Source of the DNA: Ramazzottius varieornatus
Taxonomy: Eukaryota > Tardigrada > Eutardigrada > Parachela > Ramazzottiidae
Assembly (NCBI GenBank): GCA_001949185.1
Contig: BDGG01000002.1
Location: 2,990,467-3,054,466 of the forward strand
Length of the DNA stretch: 64,000 nt
Reading direction: 5' to 3'
The position numbers and the translations under genes were made by a program. The notes under the pieces were generated by a model, which saw nothing but the letters and a program-made list of their open reading frames with translations, did no database searches and was not told the DNA's origin. Position 1 is the first letter of the stretch. Every line of letters begins with the position of its first letter. Of the stretch, positions 34,490 through 45,206 are shown piece by piece.

Positions 34490-37400
34490 TCGAAACTTAG
34501 AGGTTGGAGTCGCAAGTTTGGCCGGACACTGCGGACAGTGCTGATCCAGATGGAGATGCGTCTGATGGTCGTTGGTCGGCGGTTCGAACACACTGACGAG
34601 AACTTTATCCGTCTCACTGGACTGATCGCCAAGAACGCCAAACTGACGGCGACACCATTCCGTTCCAAGCCTTCCCCGTTCTTCGATATGGCCCGCTTCT
34701 GCAGGCCAAGAAAAGTCTGGACAAATTCGAAATGAACATCCGGGCTGTCCTGGGCTTTTATCGGAAGCTGGTACAAGAACACGGAACTGGTGCCGAGGTT
34801 GAAAGCTCCGGGATGATTGATTATGTACATGCCTTTTATGGCGAACGACGCAAACAAATTCGGAACAACCATCCTGACACTTCTTTCAGTGACGGTACTT
34901 CAGGCTGAATATTGTATGTGAGACCCAGGCAAGCAAAATCGAACAGATCGTTTTTCCAAGTGGCGCACGCTTCCAGTCGGAAAAACTGAGTACATGAGCC
35001 ACTTATCATATTGTCGAGTTTGTTCTCCGAGCTCCCGCATGCGAAATCCATATGACGTAGTTGCTTCTGAACTCGATCTATTTCTGCCGCAGTCTATCAG
35101 GCGGTTTTGTTTTTACAGACGAACAGCAGATGTCGGCATCGAACCTGTTCGCTGCTGGGACGGAGACCACCACATCCACATTGTTGTGGGCGCTCGTCTA
35201 CCTCGTTCGGTATCCCAATGTCCAAGCTAAAATCCTTCGAGAGATTGAAAACAACATTGGCCTGGAAAAAAATTTTCCTGAAAGACAAAGGTGTGAAAGC
35301 CGATATCGGCGTTTCAGAAGATAGATTGAAAAGCCGGCAAACGAAACGGAGAAGATTGCCGTCGTAAGTGGCACTGCCGCAAGCTTCTAGATAAATTAAT
35401 ATACTGTACTCTCGCGATACACATGGACATACTCAAGGCTGTACTGGTGAAAAGTAACCGCAAGTAAAAAAGTACCGTTTGAATGACGCACTTGATTGCT
35501 TGAAACGGTATCTTGACTTAGGCATGTTCAACCACCTGTTAGGGACTATTTTCGACTTCGAAAAGCTGGGTTCTTGAGAAGTTTTGCCTCTGTGCTACTG
35601 TACGTAATATTACACCATGGGAAGATTTAGGACTCGAGCTGTGTACAGAGTATCGGAGGCTCAGAGAAATCTGCGAGCTCAGGCGGAAAGTGGAATATCG
35701 CTGCGAGCTTATGCAAAAGCGGTGAAGATACCGTGTTCAACGATATCTCTGTGGAGGTAGGACAAAGCTTGAAGCTGTTTGCGTCTTTAACCGTTCATGT
35801 TCTAAATATATATCGTTTCAGAAAAAAGTTACCTGAAGGCACTTTTAAAGGACGACTTAAGCCGATGTACGAGCCAATAGAGAAAAGGGTCTATAACGAA
35901 GTGATCAAAAGTAGAAATATTGGACTTCCAGTGCGCGATAGCGACGTTCGATCTTGGGCATTACAGTTCGCCAAGGCATTGAATATCCACGGAATTAAAG
36001 CGTCTTGTGGTTGGATATCCAAGCTAAAGAAGAAGTATCATTTGATTTATCGAGCAATAACTAAGGTCAGACGAAAAACCACGAAGACTCCCGCAGACGA
36101 AGTAAGCCAAACACAAACTCCCTCGCTGGTTTTACCGTTTCCTGTAAATCTGTTGAGGCTTATTCTGTCTTTTGTTTGCTCGAATAGCTTGCCGAACATG
36201 TTTTCATGGAGCGAGTGAAAGAAATCGTCACTCTGGAGAAAACCCATCCAAGCCGTATAATCACCTTTGACCAGACTAGTCTCCTCTTGCAAAACACGTA
36301 CGGAAAGACTTTATCACCTGTTGGAGTCAAACAAGTCCACGTCGTTCAGCCACCCGGTGAGAAGGAACGATTTACGGTAGGCCTCGCTGTGACGGGAGAC
36401 GGACAGAAATTTCCAGCTGCGATAGTTTTCAAAGGTGGAGTGAAGACTGGTGAGCTCTCGCGTAACATTCTAGCGAAGTTAGTGATTCCCGACAACGTCA
36501 ACGTCTTTTCTACCCGAACTGCTTGGTGAAACTCTAAAATCGACCAAGACTGGATCGAGCAGTCTTTCGAACAGGACCAACCTGAACCGTTATTTCTACT
36601 TCGGGATAATTTCCCGGGTCACTTGAAGTTCGAAAGCGCAGAATTGTTGGACGAGAGAAATGTCGATCAGGTTTTCGTACCGAAAGCGATGACGGGTACC
36701 TACCAACCGCTCGATGTTGGCATAAACGCACCCTTCAAAGCCAACCTTAAACGAGCGTATCATGAGTGGCGGAAAGAGCGTACGGAAGTCACGGCCAAAG
36801 GTTACCTGCGGAAGCCGACTCGGCAAGACTTTTTCAACTTTGTTAGCAAAGCTTGGGAAGCAATCAGACCGGAAAAGATTGAGAATGCGTTCGTAGGAGC
36901 TCAAATTCCTCCTGAACCGACGTATATGCTTTCGAACAAGGAAGTTTTGGTTGAAAACGACAAACAGCTTCTGCAGTTTAGCTTTAGTTCGGTTGAAGAA
37001 GACAGTGATGCTGAAGTAGCGGAAGATTCCTCTTTGAAGTACAGCTTTTCGAATGATTATTGATTGAGTAAAACCGAAAAAGTTTGCCCCCGCCAGGTGT
37101 AGTTTCCCAGCGTACAAGGGTATATGTCCATATGTATGGCGAGAGTACAGTAATGTGGCAATGAAAACGTGCGCCGCTCATGGTTCAGCGACTGAACCTT
37201 TCGTTCGCCATTGGCCATCCTCGCGAATGATTATGATGGGTTGTCTTTTCGTTCGGTCTTGACAATATCTTGACAATATCATTTCTCTTACAGGTAAGCT
37301 GAATTACACAGAAGCCGCCTTGTACGACGTACAGCGTCTGGCAACGGTGACACCTCTCGGTATACCCCACACCAACTTTGCGCCGATGAAGGTCGATGGG

Positions 37401-37724
37401 CACGACATCCCCGCTCGAACACTGCTACAAGCTAACATACACCCCAACCCGAAAAACTGGGCTCATCCGGATGAGTGGCATCCCGAGCATTTCCTGAACG
37501 ACCAGAATGAACTGTTTGTGCCTAAAGCCTTCATGCCATTCAGCGTCGGTAAGCGCGCCTGTCTCGGAGAATCCTTGGGGAAGATGGAACTTTTCCTTTA
37601 CTTCACAAACATCATCCAGCAGTTCGAAGTTCAAGCTGATCTCAGAGAACTCAAACGAGCCGAGAATCAGGCCATCGGGATCTTCAACACTCCGCTGCCT
37701 TTCAACATCCGCCTGGTTCCATGA
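34490..37724 (+). CDS. Cytochrome P450, C-terminal two-thirds, with two apparent frameshifts
   Basis: Recognisable exons are 34490-34894, 35119-35290 and 37294-37724. They carry helices C-G (RRFEHTDENFIRL, FPVLRYGPLLQAKKSLDKFE), the I-helix oxygen-binding AAGTETTTSTLLWALVYLV, and the K-helix YTEAALYDVQRL with its ExxR-like region. The heme loop PFSVGKRACLGESLGKMEL supplies the Cys ligand. It resembles clan 2 P450s, which are ER-anchored mono-oxygenases. The N-terminal anchor is not found. The first exon needs a one-base shift near 34646, and the second needs one base fewer in the A7 run at 35266-35272 for the exons to join in frame. The third intron contains a complete Tigger-like transposon. 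Either this is a decaying gene or the assembly has two one-base errors. Confidence 0.8.
34935..35040. repeat. Foldback repeat family A (P450 intron)
   Basis: tttccaagtggcgcacgctt and catgagccacttatcatatt form the arms, with cagatcgttt before and gtcgagtttgttctccgagc after, as in other copies. Confidence 0.75.
35404..37150 (+). mobile_element. Tigger/pogo-like Tc1/mariner-superfamily transposon in a P450 intron
   Basis: The ends are inverted repeats: CTGTACTCTCGCGATACACA on the left matches the complement of the right end (GCGAGAGTACAG at 37139-37150, with tgtccatatgtatg inside). Both sides are flanked by TA, the target duplication of this superfamily (35402-35403 and 37151-37152). The 1.75 kb body holds a single split transposase gene in the same orientation as the host gene. 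The match of TIRs, TA sites and transposase makes the boundaries firm. Confidence 0.92.
35617..37063 (+). pseudogene. DDE_1 transposase of the Tigger-like element, one premature stop
   Basis: Exons 35617-35756, 35822-36101 and 36188-37063 join in frame. The N-terminus (YRVSEAQRNLRAQAESGISL, then IPCSTISLW) is a pipsqueak/CENP-B-type helix-turn-helix. A second DNA-binding region with YNEVIKSRNIGLPVRDSDVR follows. The DDE core shows Asp in IITFDQTS, Asp in LLRDNFPGHLK and Asp in YQPLDVGINAPFK. A TGA stop at 36527-36529 interrupts the frame between the first and second Asp; reading continues open for 178 codons after it. With one visible lesion and intact TIRs the insertion looks fairly recent. 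The host gene may splice the element out with its intron. Confidence 0.9.
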
Positions 37725-38257
37725 CGACCCTGAAGAATTTGTCATTGCATGAATACTGTACCATAAATGCATTTTACCGGTATATCCTACCGTTTCTAAC
37801 TTAGTTATGATTTGTTCTGCTGCACTGAATGGAGTCTTGGTAGCCATTTAGTTTTTGTCGACGACAGTGGCGCCTCACAAAGTACCCATCACGAGCAGCG
37901 AATAGTCCCGTGCGTCTGTTCTTACGTTTCTAATAACCTTATTTTGGAACAGTCGTTCCTAACTTGAGCCTATAATTGCTTTTTCTTTTGATGAAGTTCG
38001 CCATTTGCTGGAAGACGTACAAGGACGAGAATCGTTCTGTAAAGCGAAACACCGTTACTCGAAAGAAGAAAATTACAACATATTATCATACACAGAGATT
38101 TGTTTGATCGCAATTACAGATTATCATGTTCAGCTTGGGATACTAAAACTTCTCAATCACAACGCGAAACAAAGACGTTACTCAACTGCGAAAGATCCAT
38201 TGAAAGCAGCCAGAAATATGGCCCATATGCACTTCTGAACTAAAGCGATCGCACTCT
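37725..38257. other. Convergent spacer between P450 and nuclear receptor
   Basis: 3' flanks of two convergent genes. No other gene recognised. Confidence 0.3.
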
Positions 38258-41213
38258 CTACTGAAAGTTGAATAATGGCCCAGCGCCAACTTGCACCGGG
38301 CTCTCCGCTGAGGAGATAGACATTATCGGTCCGTACTGCGCAGCACCGTAAGGACCACCGTTGTTTTGCACTTGAAAGAACGTTTGAATGTTTCCTGCGA
38401 ACGTAGGGGACGTCGGATAGGAGAGCGTGGCTGGTGCAGGTGAGAAAACTCGCTTCGAACAAAGAACGTCTTTCAGCATCTCGTGGGCTGGCTGCTCTCC
38501 ACTTTGGATCTTTTCTTTACCTGGAAGATAAGTAAGATGCTGTATCCGAACAGTAAAACTGGGAAGATAATGTTGCGATCGGCTCGGGTGTGAAGAAAGC
38601 CGCAAGAAAATTTCGTCCTTTTGCTACCACTAGTCTCGTCAAGTTATTACGGTAACGAACGGTATGGCAATGGCGATTGTGCTACAACAATGAGTACGCG
38701 TACGATGGGAAATTATGGAACAGGCGGAAAAGACGGCAACACAGAAATTCGACCGTAGAAAAGTATAGAAAAGTGTATTACTGTGAATCGGTCGCGTACG
38801 TACGTTCTTCCGTACCCCGTAGCGAAAAGGCCTGGTCCCATAATTTCCAGTCGTGCGTAAACTCGTACAAATGACTGAAAAAATACATACAGCGAGTGGC
38901 AACCATTCTGAGGTCGATGAGGTTCAACAGCAGGTCGGAGAAGTTCGCCGTCTGGGTGGGCTGCAGTCGCGCCACCAGTAGCTTGAGAGCATCCAGCAGA
39001 GGCTCCTGAATCATCTCGATCGTATTCTCGTCCTCAATTTCCGGACAGTCTACAGATCAAAACCCAAGAATTAGTGGATCGGAATTAGGGATGGGCGCAG
39101 TATGATTTCGAAGGCAAACATACCTGCTCGAAAGAAGCACAAGGCACTCAGAACGGCTTGGCACGCCGCGTCCAGGCGCATTTGCGCGAGAATCTTGGCG
39201 AAGCGGAAGATGTCCTCTTGGATATCTTCCAGACCGAGCTCGATGCAGCGCAGTCTTGTCAGGTACACCCCACCAGAAAGGACGAATCGATCCGAGTGAG
39301 AGTCGTACAGGTTGCAGATTCGAAGAAGCTGAAACATCAAACAGTTGCTCGCAACACTCCCCCTTACTCCACCGCGGGGGAAATCGATATAAAAATCTTA
39401 GACAGTTAGACTCACCATTATCTCAAGGCAGCTGTTCTTCAAGAGAACTTGCTGGTCCGAAGTCGTCAAAGAAGAATAGCCGGGTAGTTTCCTGACATAC
39501 TCTACGGCTTGCGTCAAAGCCGGATGTGAAAGCTCGTTAAGATCCATGAACGGAGCCGCCTTCTTCATATTCTCCTCCTCGTCCAGACGAACATTCGGTG
39601 AAATCTACCAAAAACAACCGCAACTACAGTACTATTTTCCTCTTACAAACTTAATACTGGCGCTCAGTCTGGGGTGATAGTATTTGCATTTTACCGTGGC
39701 GGTGCAGTTGTGGGCAGAGGCAATCCGATCCACAAGGTGCGAAAGACTCTGGGGAAGGCCGGTGAGAATGCTGGAGATGGGATAATCGTTCTTGCCTTTG
39801 TTCTTCCTCTCTCTCGTTTTACGAACCGCTGAAAATATTTGCAGTAAGTATTAGCACTTTTTGCAGTTACCATTTCGCTTACGATTTCCGATTATTTGGG
39901 ACGACGGCAATTCGAAGTCACCCAGAACGTCGTCTAAAGCGACGCGCGTTTTCACGGTTATTGACCGAATGCGTGCGCGACTTGGGAAAATGATCTGTGG
40001 AATTCATTGTCGACGTCCCCTTTTTCTGAGTTTCGTTTCTTACCTTCTCGGGACATGCCGGCTGCCAAACACCGTTGGAATCGGCAGTACTGACAACGGG
40101 TTCTCTTCTGCATGGTGATGTCGCAGTTACCATTCTTGTGGCACTTGTATGTCGGGTTCTTTTGGATGGTTCGGCGAAAGAAACCCTGCATTAATGAATC
40201 AACAAAGACGAGATTATTGTCACTTGCTTGCTTTGATGAGAGACAAACAAGGTGATTTCCAGGTAGAGATCTCATCGAAGAAAGCTCTCTTCCTTGTTCT
40301 GGCAAGGAACAAGCGGCTTCTTGGAAGCCAACTTCACAAAAATCAAAGATGGGAATCAATCAACTCAGCAATCTAGTAACTGTGAGTCTGTGACGGCACA
40401 GCCCTGTGAGGCAACAGTGCTATGCGGACACGGCCTTGAGTAATAAGTCAAGGCTATGCCAATGACGTCAACAAGGGATCAGTCATACAAATGGCCAGTT
40501 TGAACTGTTGATTGATCACATTCGAAGCATTTCTGTTGAGCCTCTAGGTCTGTTTTGGTTCTGATTTCTAACCTTGCATCCCTCGCAGCTGATTGTCTTG
40601 TAGTGAAGTCCTGAAGACTTGTCGTTGCAGATGACACATCTTCCTTCAGGATAGGTCCGTTTCCGCTTCGCAGAGGTGGTCGGACTGCTGAGCGTGGAAT
40701 CTCCCGACTGGGTGGTACTGCTGGGGAGGCTTTCCAGCGTCGACGGCGATCGGGATGAGGATTCTCGCGACGACGTGTGGTAGCCTATGGATCCGGAAAG
40801 TGTTGGTTCTGAGCCGAAAGAGTCCTGGTCAGGACTGGATGGCATACGCGAGAAATTCGGCGAGAAGGTAGACGTACAGTTGACAGCTGATTGCGACGGA
40901 AATGAATCTGTACACGTACTCGTGATGAAAACAGATATATTTCAATGAGACCATAGTAGGCTCACAGCCTACGCCATTATTCTCCGTCGACAGGTTCTAC
41001 TCCTACCGTGAGAAAATATGGTTCGTCTGGTGGGAACTTACAGTTGCTCGTGGCGCCCAAGGGTTTCTGAACCGGAAACGCCTGATGGTAATATTTTAGG
41101 GTGGATTGGTGAGCAGTGGAAAAGGCGGCCATGTTCCCGTTTTGAATTCCGGAATAAGTAGAGAGATATTGTACAGTTTGTAGAGGATAGAAGGAGCCTA
41201 ATGAGCTGTCCAT
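38258..41213 (-). CDS. Nuclear receptor (NR1/RAR-TR-like DNA-binding domain)
   Basis: Eight exons (41213-41042, 40886-40573, 40185-40044, 39828-39695, 39604-39416, 39328-39124, 39049-38891, 38520-38258) give 525 residues. A Ser-rich A/B region of about 135 residues precedes the two-zinc-finger domain (about 141-209). Finger 1 is CVICNDKSSGLHY with P-box CEGCKGFFRRTIQKN. Finger 2 is CHKNGNCDI to CQYCRFQRCLAAGM, with all eight Cys present. The fingers look most like RAR/thyroid-receptor members of NR1. A basic hinge leads to the ligand domain (SCLEIM, ARLQPTQTANFSDLL, IDLRMVATRC) and an AHEMLKDVL segment near the usual AF-2 position, then a 60-residue tail. It should be a DNA-bound ligand-regulated or orphan transcription factor. 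The ligand is unknown. Confidence 0.93.
38692..38866 (-). repeat. MITE-like family B copy (nuclear receptor intron)
   Basis: The left end tacgatgggaaattatggaa and right end ggtcccataatttccagtcg are inverted repeats. The core gaatcggtcgcgtacgtacg and ccgtagcgaaaag match the copy at 9311-9545 in the same orientation. Confidence 0.8.
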
Positions 41214-42358
41214 TTTTCAACAAATATAAATCTAACCTCATACGCACGAAAAACTGTCTCGAATTCAACTTTCACTCACAGTTCAAAATCTGGAACCTCG
41301 GCTATCACCCCGCAAAATCAAAGACCTGAGAATGATAGTTCACCTTAGTTAAAACTGGAGTTCTTGGAGGAGATCCAAGTTGCATTGTGTGTGTATAACT
41401 TTAAACTCCACCCCTCTGCTTCTGTTTCCAGCCAAAGAGCTCCGCCCCGGTCTTTTTGGCGATGGTGATGACTGGAGAAACGACACGTCCTTGTGAAATC
41501 AAGAGTGAACCCAATCAACCGCTGCAGCCTCGTGATACATCTGAGGGTGAGAGGGTGAGGTCCCGACTCCTCGGACCTTCAGCCGGGGCACAGGCTGGCT
41601 TCTTCGCCTGTGGTGGTCTGGCATGTCGGATGAGACAGGTTGTTGTTCAGCGAACATTCTGGGTATGGGTGGACATTGTCTGCCCAGCGTCCTTCTGGCC
41701 AGCTGACCTTAATTAGCGGCTTATCTGCTCATGACAAGTCAGGCTGTATTGTTCTCAAGCTGGAAATTCAGGTGTTCCTCTCCCTGGCTGAGCCTTTTCC
41801 TTGGGAGACAGCCTTGAAAAGGTGTTTGTGTGTCCTACTTTGCCCTTTGGCTTGGCAAGCCAGCTACAATGCCTTTTCAAATTTCACCAGCTCCATCGGC
41901 CATCGAGCATCTTTTCTAACTTTGACCAAAGGCTTTGCTTTAACACGTGCAACACCTTCGGGTCGTGTGGCACAAATTTCTGAAATATCCATACTTGAAT
42001 CCAAAGTATCGAAAAATCCCATACAGGAAGGAGTCATGCATGAAACGCGGCGATGTCGACAATAAGACTTGATTTCCACACAGTGGTCTCCAGCAGAAAT
42101 GTTTTTCGACACACGCTCTTTTACTGTAATCGTAAAGATATGCAGCAAGTTTAGCGCATAATACTAAACCATTAGGTCTGATAACAACCAGATACTACAT
42201 TTTATTGTTCCCGTGGTTTGACTGATAACCGCGTAAAGGGAGTAGGATAGGGCGTTGATAACCAAGTTCCTTCAAGCGTCGTGCTTCCGGTTGAGGACAC
42301 TTCCGTATGCAGGTAGGTTTATGATTCAAATGTCGTAGTTTATCGCATTTCTGCCAAC
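41214..42358. other. Intergenic, divergent promoters of nuclear receptor and phosphatase
   Basis: Open frames at 41456-41716 and 41640-42065 have no domain or splice support. I see no clear core promoter element. Confidence 0.3.
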
Positions 42359-44654
42359 ATGGAACTCAGGAATATATACTGTGTTATTTTGTGGGTTATC
42401 GCTACGTTCGAAGCAACAAGATCAGAAAGTATACTTACCGTGGCGGTTTATTTCCTAACATTTTTGTGCATTACATCTTGTCTTAATACATGTTTCCGTG
42501 ATTGTAGGTCCTGACTATTGGGACCAGGTGGCTCGTAACGAGCTTCGACGAGCCCTGAATGTTCGAAAGATCGAGAAACGACCGAAGAATGTCGTCTTCT
42601 TCCTGGGGGACGGCATGGGCATCACCACGTTGACCGCTTCCCGAATCTACAAAGGACAGCTAAACGGGAGACGGGGAGAGGAAGGAACTTTGTCCTTCGA
42701 GAATTTTCCTCACGTCGGACTGTCAAAGGTATGCTCCAAGCCAACCGCAGAGCGCTGGAAATTTATCAGTTAGTTATGTAACTTTCTATACAGACGTACA
42801 ATGATGATGCCCAAGTGCCAGACTCGGCCGGAACTGCCACCGCATTCTTTTGTGGGAAGAAGGCCGCACTCGGAGTGATCGGACTGAACAGTAACGCCAA
42901 GTTGGACGTGTGTTCCACTGCCGCGGGTAACGAAATGTCCTCCATTCTGGAATGGGCTCAGGAAGCCGGCAAAGCTACTGGTTTGGTGACCACCACCAGG
43001 ATCACCCATGCCACACCTGCCGGCACTTACGCTCACACACCCAACCGCGACTGGGAGTATGATGGCGAGATCCCTGCAGCTGACCGAGGAAGGTGCAAAG
43101 ATATCGCGACCCAACTGATCGACAGCGACCCGGGCAGACACATCAGAGTAAAAAGAACGCTTATACCGATAACAGCATCGCATATCAATACAAAAAAATA
43201 CGAAGCTGACGAACTTGCACAATCGTTGCTTCAAGTGGCGCACGATTTCATTGTTGTTGGCTAGAATGGTGCGCCACTTGATATGACGAGCTTGTTCGTT
43301 TTATTCGATCAGCTTCCACAATGAAACTATACCTATGATTGTTTCAGGTTATCTTCGGTGGTGGTCGACGAATGTTTCTGCCCACCAGCGCTGGAGGAAG
43401 TCGTGGCGATGGCTTAAACTTGATCGACCGCTGGTTGAGGGAGAAGAGCCAGCTGCGACCGGGCAAAACATTCTACGTGCGCAACTTCACCGAAATGGAC
43501 CAACTGGATGCCGCCAACACGGACTACGTCCTCGGCCTTTTCAACAGCGATCACATGAAGTACGAGTTGGAACGCGAGAAAACCGTTAATCAAAGCGATC
43601 GAGAACCCTCGCTGAAGGAGATGGTCGAAAAGGCCATTGATATACTTGTTGCTCGAAACACTGGGTTCTTCTTGGCGGTCGAAGGTGGCAAGATCGACCA
43701 CGGACACCACGCTGGACAGGCCAAGAAGGCCATGCACGACGTAGTGGCGTTTGATCAAGCCATTGAGATGGCGGTGAATAAGTTGGGAACGGAGGATACC
43801 CTGTTTGTGGTGACGGCGGACCATTCGCACACACTATCCATGGGCGGATACGCTAAACGAGGTACGGTATGAAAAACTGCAAGAGCGCAAACCCAGTTGC
43901 GCGAATTGATGGAAAAAACATAAGTTGTATCGCAAGGTGATTTTAGGAGGTAGTATCTTGGGCTTCGGAGGGACAGCCAACACCCTCAACACGGAACCAT
44001 CTCACATCCATCCCGACGAGCGAGTCCCCTACTTGACGCTGGCCTACGCCAACGGTCCCGGAGGCGGCATGTGGTTCAAGAGGAACTACAGCGACCCTGG
44101 CAGCATTCAACCAGGACCAGGTACCATAAGTTTCCTTCACGTATCTCTTGGCGCGCGTGACCCATTCAAACAAAAATAGTTTGTCTCCGTGCTTGGCAGA
44201 GGACGACAACTTCATACAAGATGCGGGAATCAAACTGGGTATCGAGTCGCACGGTGGTGAAGATGTAGCCATCTACGCTAACGGACCCTTCGCTCACCTG
44301 TTCCACACCCTCCACGAGCAGAACTACATCCCGGTGGCCATCGACTATGCGGCGTGCTACCGCAATCAAGATGCGCCACATTGCAGAGAGGCCGAGACGA
44401 CCGGTCCTACCAGCAAACCCGAGGTAGGCTCAACCTCTGTTATGTCCTCCAGCCCAACTGAACCGCGTACAACCACACCGACGTTGTTTGATCCAGCGTC
44501 GTCGTCAACGTTGAGTTCGAACACCGCTAGTCCTGCGGCTTACTCATCCTCACCCCAGGTGACTACACCGAGTACCGGTAGCTCGAATACATTTTCCTTT
44601 CTTCTAATTTCCACTATTGCTTTCGCCGTACTTATTCGCGGTAGACCTTTCTAA
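42359..44654 (+). CDS. GPI-anchored alkaline phosphatase
   Basis: Six exons (42359-42428, 42508-42728, 42794-43147, 43348-43861, 43947-44120, 44200-44654) give 595 residues. The signal peptide is in exon 1 (CVILWVIATFEATRS). KNVVFFLGDGMGITT has the first metal Asp. VPDSAGTATAFFCG carries the phosphorylated nucleophile Ser108. THATPAG supplies the Mg-site residues. EGGKIDHGHHAG (about 328-338) and TADHSHT (about 371-376) supply Zn ligands, and ESHGGEDVAIYA has the last Zn His. The C-terminus is Ser/Thr-rich and ends in a hydrophobic segment (FSFLLISTIAFAVLI), a GPI-attachment signal. It should be an ectoenzyme hydrolysing phosphate monoesters at the cell surface. A foldback repeat lies in the third intron; a broken copy follows downstream. 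Confidence 0.96.
43205..43305. repeat. Foldback repeat family A (phosphatase intron)
   Basis: A clean palindromic copy: cttcaagtggcgcacgattt and aatggtgcgccacttgatat, with a loop of about 30 bases. Confidence 0.85.
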
Positions 44655-45206
44655 GTCAGCTCAACTTTGACTTTTCTCGAACGTACTTGCCGGTGAGAGT
44701 CTGCTTTGTTGCACCTGAACAAAATTTCGCATGATGTCATTAATCAAGCTCCGGTGTCTGATAACTGTCGATTGGCGGCCAGGTCTATGTTTATTTCTTA
44801 TTCTTCGAGTTTTAATTCCGCATGCAAAATCAGTACCAGGACTGCAAACAGTATACATGTATGTGCAGACATATTACGGGTCTTGCAATCAAGATTATGT
44901 TTGCCTGGTAAGTGTCCGCTCGTTGCTTGGTCTAGAGTGACGAAACAACTGAGGAAGTATTTGCCGTTCAAGCAAGATCAAGCACGATGTGCTCATGTTT
45001 CACGGAGCTCAGATATCGACAAGATGTTTATTACTGATATTAAACTGATAACCCGGAAGAAGCCATCGTACACAGAAGTTATAAAGTTTCTCGTGACGGT
45101 TCCATCCGCGAGTAGCCTTTCATCCGTCGGTTCAGAGCTCTTACGTAGACAGTCTCACACTACGCTTTGTACAATTCCAATAAATCAACGATCTTCCGCG
45201 CCAGCC
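44655..45206. other. Spacer between phosphatase copies
   Basis: No gene. The long open frame around 44706-45368 is formed by spacer sequence plus the first exon of the downstream copy. Confidence 0.35.

Noticed and set aside
34640-34660. A tiny intron to explain the P450 frame change
   Set aside because: The only gt...ag pair would be about 23 bases and would delete conserved residues; a one-base shift fits better.
41456-42065. Two overlapping plus-strand open frames before the phosphatase
   Set aside because: No domain, no splice signals linking them to a gene, and they overlap each other in different frames.
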